Shown here: piece after piece, positions 13,541 to 23,699 of the stretch
Numbering within the stretch: position 1 is the first letter of the stretch
Layout: each line of letters begins with the position of its first letter
Assembly (NCBI GenBank): GCA_036345935.2
Contig: JADWOT020001202.1
Span: 1-64,000, forward strand
Length of the DNA stretch: 64,000 bases
DNA from: Taenia hydatigena
Taxonomy: Eukaryota; Platyhelminthes; Cestoda; Cyclophyllidea; Taeniidae
Direction: 5' to 3'
Notes under the pieces: generated by a model
Database searches by the model: none
Told to the model about the DNA's origin: nothing
What the model saw: the letters and a program-made list of their open reading frames with translations, nothing else
Program-made: the position numbers and the translations under genes

Positions 13541-13700
13541 TCCTACCGAAACTCAGAGTCGCGAATGGATCCGGTGCCGGGTCCGGATGTCCTCGCATCT
13601 TTCCATGCACTCGCGCATTCTCCTCGAGTCTCTGTTGCAGCACCAAGTATATGTGAAAAGCTTCTACACCGTGCACAAGAGAGGAGGATTGTTCGACTAA
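13541..13700 (+). CDS. Juxtamembrane/N-lobe exon running into a stop
   Basis: This exon follows GCACTTTTAG at 13531-13540 and joins the membrane exon in phase 2. It encodes a basic juxtamembrane stretch, then LLQHQVYVKSFYTVHKRGG, which fits the start of the kinase homology domain just before the ATP-binding strand. The next exon (14445) resumes with VQAYLKK. The expected junction is near KRG at about 13683, but the bases there are GAGGAT and not GT, and the frame continues to TAA at 13698-13700. Either an unusual donor is used or the product ends here as a short receptor without kinase and cyclase domains. Confidence 0.55.
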
Positions 13701-14444
13701 ATGTACGTCTTGTCCGTGTCAACAATGCAAGCTGTACGTACTGTAGAGTAGACAATGCAGTATGCCACTGAGAAGAAATGCTTGGTTCTTAAAAGCCACC
13801 ATGCAGTGCTATAAGCGGGATAGGATTAAGTGATTGCATTCAAGCACTGAAAAAAGCGCGTTTAACAATGACGACGGGCATAAAGCGGTGTACATCTTCC
13901 TGCTTTCTTCCGATGTAACCGAAATTAAAGGCCAGTTTTTGTAAGCAGGATGTGATCTGGCGTCCTGCATTTCCAACGACAGCGGGAAATATACTTTGGC
14001 ACCACTGGTTGTCTCGGTTTGGCTGTACTTCTTGACTTCTGCTTCTCAATTCGTGCGGCTATTAGCAGTAACGTGCTGTCTCGCTAGCTCTCGTGTGTAA
14101 ACATAATTTTCAGTTGCCATTCTAGCCGCTCTAGTTTCGAGTCAGTCAATGCACACATTTCGTCATTCTTCAATGTGGTATTGGCCTCGACGTCAAAGTG
14201 GTAAACTAACCTCTGCGTTCGAAGGTAGTTAATCCAATCCTTTTAGCCTATGCATCTTGCATGGAAGGACACGAACGCTGGTATCGAGTGTGGAATGAGC
14301 ATTGCTACGCATCGATGCAATCGGGGTTTGCCTCGATTCGTTATGATTGGGCTTAAATAATATTGCATTTACTTAGATGCTCTGATCTCAGAAGACTTTT
14401 TGAAACAGCCGCTTATGCGCTTTTTACTTGGCTTGTGGTTTTAG

Positions 14445-16139
14445 GGAGTTCAAGCCTACCTTAAGAAATTGGGCCTACCGCGCATTCTACTGCGCTCACG
14501 GTTGATTGAACACCTTGAAGGACTGCGGGAAATGCGACACGAAAATATTAACACTTTGGTGGGGTGCTGTGTGACACCAGATTCCTTCAGTCTTGTCTTT
14601 CACTACTGTCATCGTGGAAGCCTTCAGGTGATAAATGAGGACCGCTTTAATTTTGTTTTCCATGAACAACCCACCTATATCGCCACTTTCGTATACAACA
14701 TCAATAGCTGCATTTACAGTGGTACGCATGCAGTGCGTACAAAGTCATCCTAGAAGAGGCAAGATATTAGGCACGGTAAGGAAAAAGCAAATATTAATCG
14801 GTACAGAAACTTATTTTGAAGAGTGCAACATCCTAAAAATAGCTCTTAAGCAGCGGGCATGCTCGCTTTGTGAATCGTCCTTTGCAGTGCATTAGTGCAA
14901 TTACCACGCTTTCCATTCTGCTATAATTGCTTCATTGTGGCCGTCTGAAGCTGCTAACTTTTAACCCCTGAAGTATCGTCACTAAAAAATAAGCATGATA
15001 GTTATGCAGGCGGTTACTTCGCCTAGTCTCACACTCCTTGAAATTGTTGTACCACAAAAGTGGCAAGAACTACACGTCTGTAGCTCTAACACAGAATCCG
15101 TTTATGTGCGACGGGCATTTTATGCCATGATACACGGCACACCTTCATTTCTACTTCATGCTTCGTGTAGCAGTTGCTTTTTCGTTGACTTATTTTTCAC
15201 CGCAATTTCGTTTACAGGATGTCATCAACAGCGAAAGTATCACATTTGACTGGGATTTCAAGCTCTCTCTCATGACTGACTTCGTTCAGGTGAGTGGATG
15301 CTGTCTCATGGCTGTTAAACAAAACTCTGCTCCCCTCGTCTCTAATCTGTGTAATTAATTTCGGTGGGCATTATAAAGGAATGGAGTACCTCCATAGCAC
15401 AAGTTCCAAAGCTCACGGAAGACTAAAGTCGACCAATTGCTTTGTCAGCTGCCGATACGTCTTGAAAATTACCGACTTTGGCATCTCCAAGGTCTACAAC
15501 CTAACAGGCAGTTGTCCTTCGATCAAACCTGAAGGTTAGTCGCATTGACCACCCGCCATTGTATTACATCCATAGAAAAATTGTGGACGGCGCCTGAGCT
15601 ACTGCGCGATGAGACAGCGGCTTTGCTTGGAACTAAGCCAGGCGATGTCTATGCATTCGGCATAATAATGCACGAAGTTTTCTATCAGACGAAACCATAT
15701 GGGCCAGATAATATGCAAGTGGAGGAGATTCTAGAACGCGTGATGGGCGAAGAAGAGCCTCCTTTTCGTTCACAGGTGGGTAGTTCTCTTCATCGCAGTA
15801 TGCCGCCATGTTGACTTGGTGATAGCGCATCAGCGGGACAGAATAAGTTAACCAAGGCCTTTTCACGAAACAGCCGGAGGTGTTTAGGGACATGGCGCTG
15901 TTTGTGTCAAGATTTTGTTAAAATTGCACTAAAGGACTCATGTAACATTGCGGTGCATCACACTCTCTTTTGATGGCAAAGCACAAGCCTGCCCTACTCG
16001 CCTTCTTACTTCAGCTCCTTGAAACGGGTGTCTCACCGATTTACATAGACATTATTCAGCGAGCGTGGTCAGAAAATCCTCGACTGAGACCAACATTCAA
16101 GGAGTTGAATGAAGAGATTCAACAGCTGACCAGAGGAAA
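14445..16139 (+). CDS. Kinase homology domain exons
   Basis: Five exons encode the pseudokinase that regulates the cyclase. Exon 14445-14627 has [16 protein letters not shown] and HYCHRGSLQ. Exon 15218-15289 has [15 protein letters not shown]. Exon 15379-15534 has [10 protein letters not shown] and [10 protein letters not shown], matching HGNLKSSNC and LKITDYG. Exon 15576-15775 has [10 protein letters not shown] and [14 protein letters not shown]. Exon 16015-16139 has [13 protein letters not shown]. The catalytic HRD aspartate is replaced (GRLKSTN), as usual in this family, while DFG is kept. Expected GMEYLH continuity fails by one base at the 15289/15379 junction. The stretch 15201-16124 also exists, inverted, at 18488-19411. 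Confidence 0.88.
15201..16124 (+). repeat. Inverted repeat arm A, 924 bp
   Basis: This arm covers 17 bases of intron and then four kinase-homology exons and their introns of the plus-strand receptor gene. It matches the reverse complement of 18488-19411 at 922 of 924 positions with no gaps. The two differences are transitions in introns (15214 A versus G, 15943 T versus C on the plus reading). It ends inside an exon, so the tract does not respect exon borders. Confidence 0.95.
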
Positions 16140-16183
16140 GTGAGTTTGCTATCGTTTATGATCGTCATGCTTGTTTTGCTAAG

Positions 16184-16324
16184 AAAAATGAACATTGTGG
16201 AGCACATGTTCAAAATAATGGAAGATTACTCGAGTCGGTTGGAAGAAGAGGTGAAGGCTCGAACGGACGAACTGGAGAATGAAAAGAGAAAGAAGGAACT
16301 TCTCATCTGTCGTTTGCTGCCTCC
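16184..16324 (+). CDS. Signalling-helix (dimerisation) exon
   Basis: A 141-base exon between an AAG acceptor at 16181-16183 and CTCC|GTGAGT. It encodes MEDYSSRLEEEVKARTDEL followed by NEKRKKELLICRLLPP, the coiled-coil linker that couples the kinase homology domain to the cyclase in all membrane guanylyl cyclases. The family's LYQILP ending is seen as CRLLPP. Both junctions are in phase. Confidence 0.88.
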
Positions 16325-16467
16325 GTGAGTTTCCATCCTCATCAATTCTAGTTAGCAGCATTGGATGTTATGATTTTATTCTGTAGCTTTGCATTTGTGT
16401 ACGGCCGCACAAGACTAGACCCTGAACAATGGGCGAGTAGATAAATAAAATCAAGCTGGAATTGTAG

Positions 16468-17978
16468 GGTTGTGGCAGAAGCGTTGAAGGCGGGGGTCGC
16501 AGTGGCTCCTGAGACCTACGATGAGGTGTCAATCTATATTAGCGACATCGTCGGCTTCATAACCATTTCTGCAATGTCCACACCACTGCAGGTTGCTGAT
16601 CTTCTTAACGACTTGTACACATTGTTTGACATGATGATTGCACACTACGACGTCTACAAGGTGAGTTTAATTGAAGATGCTTTAGGCTGCCCACTGGCAC
16701 AGATTAGACTCCTAACTCACTACACTCCTACATGCTTAAATAAAAGTTGCTGCAGATTAAGCTTTATTAACTAAACGAACTATGAACTAACTGATGTCCA
16801 CTTTTGCTTAATCTCACTAAAGTCGAAAAATACAACTTGTAAACCATTCGTTCAACTTGTCTAAGAGGATGACAATCTGGCGTGTAATGCAAATACTCGG
16901 TTGGATTTGCGGGATCTCATGCTACGTTCCTTTACTCACAGCTCTCACCGAACCACAAACACAGATGGAACAGAAGTGCTCTCTATGCCCACCATTAAAC
17001 GCTAGATTCACCCTTTCTAGGTGGAAACGATAGGAGACGCCTACATGGTGGCTTCGGGATTGCCAGTCCGTAATGGACGACGCCACGCAGCTGAGGTCGA
17101 AACTATGGCCCTCGATCTGCTTAGTGCTTGTGGCGCTTTTACCATTAAGCACCTGCCACAAGTCCCCTTGAGGCTGCGCATCGATCTGCATAGTGGTTAG
17201 TTTAATGGATATCTGACCTCGTTTCTTTCCTAGTCTGTGTGTGCAAGATGCATATCAAGGTGGCCAAACAAATGTCAAAGGCATTTGCGCAATGACTGCG
17301 GCAAAAGACCAGTCTGGGCCTAAAATTCAACTTAGCTATAAGCCGACTTCATGCTGTGATTCATGCCTTGTCACCATTGTCACACAGGTGTTGCATCACC
17401 TCACACACTCTTTTGCAAGTATAACTTTCCATTTGGGACGATATTGTGTCCGCTGAGTTGTCATTAAACAGGTGAAATGTGCTGATGGCTTCAAACAAGT
17501 ATGAAGCACTGACCAATTAGCATGCAGCAAGCGTTCAGGAGCTGACTTTTAAATAACGTATTTAAACTTCGCCTCTCATTGGGACTGCAAACTATGAAAT
17601 CAGTTGCATAACATTGAAGAAACGATGCTCTGTTTACTTGCAGGACCTTGCGTTGCTGGTGTCGTAGGGCTTACAATGCCTCTTTGGTGATACCGTTAAT
17701 CGAGCACTGAAGATGGAGTCATCTGAAGCCGGTTTGTGGCCATCCTTTTTGCCTACTTCCTTTTCACCATTACTCAAACGTAAAATCCTTTCCTTCCAGC
17801 ATTCAGAATACACATCAGCAAAGCGATAAAGGAAATATTGGATGAAATCGGAGGCTACCATGCTGAGCATTGTGGCTCAGTTGAATTCGAAGGCGGTGTG
17901 GAGACCAAAAGTTACTGGCTCACTGGAAGCGACAATTTTCACAAGCCTTTACCTCAACCGCCTTCATTAACAGTGTAA
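16468..17978 (+). CDS. Guanylyl cyclase catalytic domain exons, with a deletion
   Basis: Four exons (16468-16660, 17021-17195, 17644-17731, 17800-17978) encode a class III cyclase domain. SDIVGF at 16541 and GDAYM at about 17033 supply the two metal-binding aspartates; VETIGDAYM keeps the guanine-selecting glutamate. After GVVGLTMP the family's [10 protein letters not shown] should follow, but about 11 bases are missing at 17679: the frame hits TGA at 17688 and LFGDTVN continues one frame over. The lost RYC holds the cysteine that helps select guanine. In the shifted frame the usual TASRMES reads RALKMES, so the catalytic arginine is lysine. RIDLHSG replaces RIGIHTG. The last exon ends [10 protein letters not shown] and proline-rich residues, then TAA at 17976. 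Confidence 0.85.
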
Positions 17979-18414
17979 GCAATGTCGCCTGCTATATGAT
18001 TACCTCCTGAAAACTAGTTTTACATGGCTTTGTCGATCGCATCACAGCATTTTGCTACGCTTCCTTTGATACTTTGCGGAATGAGCGTGGCCAGAGGTCT
18101 AATTGACTGCCTGTAAATCATGAAGCAGTTCAGCAACTAGATTTGTAGGCAACAGGTAAAAATGAGCCCCTTTGAATAATAGGTGGTAGACAGTGTTAGA
18201 ATGGGATAGTTTTATGCAGCCTTTGCCCGTAACGATGCAGACTAATATAACACAGGAATTATCGGAAAGCCTAGTATTAATCGGGTAATAAGGGGTACAA
18301 ACTAAGCTAAGCTACATTAAACGCATCGATAATCCACAAGGTTTAGTTAGCGCTGCGTCCTTCACTCTAGGCGCACTACGGCTGTTTTGTGGGCATGACT
18401 GTGATAATTGCCCA
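17979..18414. other. Spacer between convergent receptor genes
   Basis: About 435 bases separate the stop of the plus-strand cyclase from the minus-strand receptor stop. No open frame or repeat is apparent. Both 3' ends should lie here; no clear polyadenylation pair was identified. Confidence 0.4.
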
Positions 18415-19771
18415 CTACGGCACAACAGACTTTATTAGTGCATTATCAAAATAGACTTCGCAACATCTTGCGCCAATTGCTTTATGATGTTGAATCTCTT
18501 CATTCAACTCCTTGAATGTTGGTCTCAGTCGAGGATTTTCTGACCACGCTCGCTGAATAATGTCTATGTAAATCGGTGAGACACCCGTTTCAAGGAGCTG
18601 AAGTAAGAAGGCGAGTAGGGCAGGCTTGTGCTTTGCCATCAAAAGAGAGTGTGATGCACCGCAATGTTGCATGAGTCCTTTAGTGCAATTTTAACAAAAT
18701 CTTGACACAAACAGCGCCATGTCCCTAAACACCTCCGGCTGTTTCGTGAAAAGGCCTTGGTTAACTTATTCTGTCCCGCTGATGCGCTATCACCAAGTCA
18801 ACATGGCGGCATACTGCGATGAAGAGAACTACCCACCTGTGAACGAAAAGGAGGCTCTTCTTCGCCCATCACGCGTTCTAGAATCTCCTCCACTTGCATA
18901 TTATCTGGCCCATATGGTTTCGTCTGATAGAAAACTTCGTGCATTATTATGCCGAATGCATAGACATCGCCTGGCTTAGTTCCAAGCAAAGCCGCTGTCT
19001 CATCGCGCAGTAGCTCAGGCGCCGTCCACAATTTTTCTATGGATGTAATACAATGGCGGGTGGTCAATGCGACTAACCTTCAGGTTTGATCGAAGGACAA
19101 CTGCCTGTTAGGTTGTAGACCTTGGAGATGCCAAAGTCGGTAATTTTCAAGACGTATCGGCAGCTGACAAAGCAATTGGTCGACTTTAGTCTTCCGTGAG
19201 CTTTGGAACTTGTGCTATGGAGGTACTCCATTCCTTTATAATGCCCACCGAAATTAATTACACAGATTAGAGACGAGGGGAGCAGAGTTTTGTTTAACAG
19301 CCATGAGACAGCATCCACTCACCTGAACGAAGTCAGTCATGAGAGAGAGCTTGAAATCCCAGTCAAATGTGATACTTTCGCTGTTGATGACATCCTGCAA
19401 ACGAAATTGCGCCTAACCTTGATCATTATGATCCACACAGAGTCAAGCTGCAGAACTCATTAGAAAAGGAGGGGATTCAATCTAAAGTGCAATCATTTTA
19501 AAGTCACCCACCCATAAAATTGTTGTAGATGCAAGGGACTGAATCCCGCGATAGAAAGGAGCCATGCCTCATTGAAGCAGAGGAGTAAAAACCAAAACAC
19601 AATGCAATTAAAATTAAAAATATGATTATGCACCACTGATATTCAGCGGAATTCTCCCCCAAGCCTCTATTGCACTCCTCATTCGCACTGACAAACGTGC
19701 TCTTTGCCTGCCACAACGGCATTGAAAAGGTGGAACTCATCCCATGGCACCGCGTCACACTTTGCAGGCTT
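18415..19771 (-). CDS. Cyclase-less receptor with kinase homology domain (paralogue)
   Basis: A second receptor-like gene points towards the first. Its own membrane exon (about 19771-19512) has an extracellular [14 protein letters not shown], then helix [19 protein letters not shown] and a short basic tail. It is followed by kinase-homology exons at 19394-19323, 19233-19078, 19036-18837 and 18597-18415, all within or starting in the inverted repeat and identical in exon sequence to the plus-strand gene. After the repeat ends, the frame reads on for about 20 codons and stops at 18415. No coiled coil or cyclase follows, and no N-lobe exon matching 13541 or 14445 lies between membrane exon and repeat. 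The same one-base phase loss at the 19323/19233 junction is present. If expressed it would be a receptor without cyclase; it may instead be a chimaeric pseudogene. Confidence 0.5.
18488..19411 (-). repeat. Inverted repeat arm B, 924 bp
   Basis: This is the reverse-complement partner of 15201-16124, separated from it by a 2363-bp spacer that holds the cyclase exons of the plus-strand gene. Outside both ends the sequences diverge at once. On the minus strand the arm keeps the same four exons: 19323-19394, 19078-19233, 18837-19036 and 18597 downwards. Confidence 0.95.
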
Positions 19772-19984
19772 CTAATGGCTTCAACACAAATTCATCAGCC
19801 ATCTTCGACCACGAAAATGTACTTCGGCATAATTACTGCGTTGGAGGCTTGGCACACACCCTTCGTAGACTAGGAGAGTTAAAGGGTTGGCACACGACCT
19901 CAAGTGCCTATTCGTTGCCTCCACTTTACGCAGTACAATTCACAATTCTCATCCCTTTTGCTCACCCATTCAACCACCTCTCAC

Positions 19985-20026
19985 CTTACGGGTAAACGAA
20001 CTCGACCCACAGAAAGATCCACGTAC
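19985..20026 (-). CDS. Possible 42-base ectodomain exon of the minus-strand receptor
   Basis: Between CTTCCGCAG and GTAAG|GTGAGA on the minus strand lies a 42-base segment. One frame reads YVDLSVGRVRLPVR, which could be a strand near the end of an ANF-type ectodomain. The splice signals are strong, but the segment is too short for firm recognition. Confidence 0.3.
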
Positions 20027-20099
20027 CTGCGGAAGCGGAATGGATTCAAACGCAACGGTCCTAATCACGTAGTGCGATGCAACAATCAAACTTCTGGTT

Positions 20100-22890
20100 G
20101 GCGTAGGGACACTTAATCAAACAGCAGCATAAATCGAGTCGAATTTCTACCAATGTGTAATGGATTAGCAATTTGAATTTCACATTTCTGCAAAAATATA
20201 AGTGTTGTACATACCAAGTAATGATTAGTGTAGTGTTCACGAATAAAAATCCATCCCACCACCTGCTATCACCTGGAAGCACTGGAAATCACTTAAAGTT
20301 TCGGCTGAAAAATCCAGTCCTTTTAGGGTTAGGCTTCACTACTTTAACTTGTTGGGATCAAAAGAAACTCTTTCCTTGCCCCGAGTGGAAACCAGATTCA
20401 AAAACCAAGCAGAAGGGACAGGAAGAGAAATAGTGGGTACAATAAGACAATGGTCTGCCATAGAGAGAAATTAGTCGCTTAAATCTAGTGGCACCTCTGC
20501 AATATTACCACTTCTATCTCTCTCTGAAATAATATGTTATTTTTAAAATATTGTGTAGATGAATGATGAGGACACCGATTTCACCCCTTGATTTTGAAAA
20601 CGGATTTTTTAAATGGCTCTTGCAACTCTTTTATGAGTAGCACTTTAGCTGCAGTCTCTAAACAAATTCCACAGTCGTGCTTTAAATTGCTCTTTACGTA
20701 ATTTGTTTTAAATTATATTTCAGAGGCTAGCTTAAAACACCGTCTTAGAAATGATAAAGCTTGTTGAATCTGTTTTTGCTGATTTATTAAATGGCAGTTT
20801 ATGAGGATCAGAGGGACATCAAACAAGTGTTTAATTTTAATTTAATTGGAATGATACCACCGTTTACACAAAAAGGAAGATGTCAAGTGCGCAATCTTTC
20901 GAAACCTAATTAAAGCATGGAATCGTTTATAATGCATAGACTAAATGGACATATGCCTCTTCAGAAGAAATATGTGTGTTCAATGCCTGGGGATTAGCCA
21001 AAACACAAGAATTTGCCTCATTACAAAACGCTACGGCTATACATTAATCCATATACCCACTTGATGCTTCTGCTTCATCTGGATGCGTACCCAGCAGCCT
21101 TTTTAAAATAAAGGAATGCTGATATTCTACTGTACTTAAAAAGCAGTTATTTTTATATGCTTAGTAAATAAGGTAATGAAGGAGGTGATTGGGACTGCAT
21201 CAGTAATTGAACTCGATACCACTGCCCGCGCTGCCGAAGAGATGACAAGTTATTTTTTATGTAGGATAACATATATGTGTACTGTGTAAAAATGGAGATG
21301 ATTTACTTACAACAACAATTCATGATGCATAGGTATCCATGAAGTACAGATAAGAAGAGGTTTACACCACTTGGTCGCGGTCCGAAGTGTAGAAATTTGC
21401 ATACTACAGAAATTAGCAAAGAGTTACGCATTGGGAGCAATGTTGCACTGAATGGAGCTTGCAAGGATTGATAATTGGATGTTATGTAGGAGCGATTGGT
21501 GGGCACAACATGTAGGTGGCAGTGTAAAATAAATCAAGTCGCCAGGTACATCAAGCGTTGGGCTAACCTGACTGAAGCTAGTAAATTTATCCGGCGCGTA
21601 GGCGGGTTTGTATTTATAAAAGCTGCGGGACTTCTGTATGAATAAATCAAAGTAGATGGAATGAAAGTTGGATGCGCTGACATACGGTGTAGCATAGGAG
21701 AAGGAAGATGAAGGTAATGTTGGTATTGAAGGGGAGGTGTAGCTCAGAATGTTGAACGATTGTGCGGAGAATGCAAATGATAAGACGGTAGTGTGTAAGA
21801 CGCACTTACGTGGGCCTTGAATGGAGGGCATTATGCCAAAGCCATTTCGACTTGTGATTTACATGTCCGCATCTGATTCTATCCACCCCCCATCTTGGTC
21901 CAAAATGTGTAAAATAAAGAGAATTTTGAGATAACCAGCAGTAAAAGAGGTTTATGTATGGGTTAAAATCTACCTGACGTCTCTCTTGGGAGGTTCATGT
22001 TAACGCAAGCGATGCGTTATCATCCCCGGTCACAAGATTTACAGAATAACTAGCATGAAAACAACTCATTGAGCATAGACGAAACGACTCGATTAAAATT
22101 CACAACGCCTAACCACGCAATCGTGAATTTTATTCAGCTGCTGCAGGTCATTCGATCGCTATATGTTCACACAGCTTTTGTGATTTCTGGTCACCGCTGC
22201 AAGGACCTGATGGCATCACGGCGTGGATCAAACTCGATTACTCTAAATTCATTGTAGCCATTAGACTGAGCATTGCTACTTCTCCGTAGTCCATTCGAGA
22301 ATGCAGGCCTTGTATTCACAGCGTATTGGTTGCTGTATATCTCCTTACCCCCTTCGAAAATGATGTTGAGCCTTAGTTTTAGTTGAATCATGTAAATAAT
22401 TAGTCTGCACTGCCAAACCAGCTTTGGCCTTCTCATCATTAGAACCGAATGGTTCCTCAAGCACTAAACATCGGTATGCATTTTGTTAGTTTTTCTATCA
22501 ATCACATGGTTTCATTTTTTCCTGGTTTCTACTAAAGGTCGCTTAGAAAAAACGATATTTGAGCAGCTGTTTTACACCCCCGCTAACTTGAAATTCTGCC
22601 CAATGCAGCCTATTTTTTCGATTATTATGCTCCCTTTGGGTATCAAAAATGCTTCCTATAAGACAAATGACGAACAAAATAGTCGCTAATCAAATTGATC
22701 CGTTTTCTTTCTGGGTGAAACTTTTCAAGCCACTTTGATTCACGCAGCGTTTTCCATGATTTATGCAGTGATGCAGTGATGTTTCTGAGTTCTCCATTCT
22801 CTGATCTGCAGCATGGTATAATAAATCATATTTTCAGGATTTTGTGCAGGATGCCAAAAGCCGTAGCATATAATCAGAGCATCTTGAACG
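20100..22890. other. Stretch with little recognisable content
   Basis: Apart from the possible ectodomain exon at 21.57-21.83 kb, no domain or exon chain was found. It is probably intron or upstream sequence of the minus-strand receptor and the 3' flank of the zinc-finger gene that follows. Confidence 0.3.
21570..21831 (-). CDS. Possible ectodomain exon of the minus-strand receptor
   Basis: An open minus-strand frame contains LSFAFSAQSFNILSYTSPSI and later a serine-, phenylalanine- and tyrosine-rich stretch. SFNILSYTSPS resembles the WNIPVLSYTSTSP segment of ANF-receptor ectodomains. The exon probably ends at GTCAG|GTTAGC near 21573. Position and strand fit an upstream exon of the receptor at 18.4-19.8 kb. 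Similarity is short, so the call is tentative. Confidence 0.3.
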
Positions 22891-23560
22891 CTAATGGTGT
22901 CTGACAGACGCAAACTCACAAATATGTGTTCCAATGAAGTGATTGCGATATGAGTCAAAGTTTTCGAATGGCACAAAGCACACACAGCACGTGTTGTGCG
23001 CATGGACTGTTATTATGGTTTAAAAAAGTTCTTTCAAAAATTTTGGCATATATAAGGACATAAGACAAGAATAATAAAGCGTTTTTGCATAAGTCCTCAC
23101 CTCTTTGATGCCGTAGCACCATCCCCATAGTTCTACACATCTCACGGCAAACAGAACAATACGGACTTAGTTGTACTAAAATGTTAAGCATATGCAAAGT
23201 GATATGCTGAGGTTGCGAAGGTGGCTGTAAAGATGGCACATCAGTAGCTATAAGACCAAGATTCGCCTATAATTGGCCGTGTATCGCACGAGTCAATGTC
23301 ATTCAGACAAAAAATGGGAGTCGATGCACCTAATACGTTTCCTTTTTAAAAGATATGACTGAAAATCTCTACAAATTATCATGCTTGCCTATCCAATAGC
23401 ATACATAACTATATTCATATGCAAAGCTACCTATTTACTAAGTATAGTTTAAATTAAAAATTGAAGTAAGCCTACTTTGATGCGCCCGAAACAGGTGGAC
23501 TCGGTATAAGGTAATGTTTCCAAACGATGCAGGACACATCATGCATCTGTAGGATTCCAT
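22891..23560 (-). CDS. Small three-finger C2H2 zinc-finger protein
   Basis: Three minus-strand exons join in phase into a protein of about 115 residues. Exon A (23560-23476, 85 bases) starts at ATG and encodes finger 1, YRCMMCPASF to HLFRAH (C-x2-C-x12-H-x4-H). Exon B (23247-23101) follows a 228-base intron and encodes most of finger 2, YCSVCREM to LRHQR. A 94-base intron with GTGAGG and AATAACAG leads to exon C (23006-22891), which completes HQRVH (C-x2-C-x12-H-x3-H) and encodes finger 3, CCVCFVPFENF to HFIGTH, before TAG. The start is supported because a paralogue at 48.76 kb has ATG at the same place and an exon A of the same length. Fingers of this form usually bind DNA or RNA; the target is unknown. 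Confidence 0.65.
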
Positions 23561-23699
23561 GTTAAAAGAAATTAGAGAAGATGCGCGAAGTTGCACAGCT
23601 GAGCTTACAGTGTGGGTAATGCAAACGTAAGCGGACCGACTGGACCTGTCCTCAGCCTTGCATGTGATCAAAACTCAGAGGAGCGAACGTCAAGTATTT

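Larger units (their letters stand above)
10624..17978 (+). pseudogene. Receptor guanylyl cyclase, disrupted
   Basis: This is a whole membrane guanylyl cyclase of the natriuretic-peptide-receptor type, which would make cGMP from GTP when a ligand binds outside the cell. Exons in order: 10624-10935, 11468-11984, from 12051, about 12773-13165, 13232-13316, from 13541, 14445-14627, 15218-15289, 15379-15534, 15576-15775, 16015-16139, 16184-16324, 16468-16660, 17021-17195, 17644-17731 and 17800-17978. Most junctions are GT/AG and in phase. Four lesions argue against a working product: TAA in an ectodomain exon (12209), no usable donor before TAA after the membrane exon (13698), a one-base phase loss between exons at 15289 and 15379, and about 11 bases missing in the catalytic domain (17679). 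Exon sequence is otherwise well kept, so decay looks recent; assembly error remains possible. Confidence 0.85.

Noticed and set aside
15633..15893. 86-codon minus-strand frame, repeated at 18719-18979 on the plus strand
   Set aside because: Antisense shadow of the kinase-homology exon and intron; it recurs only because the tract is duplicated.
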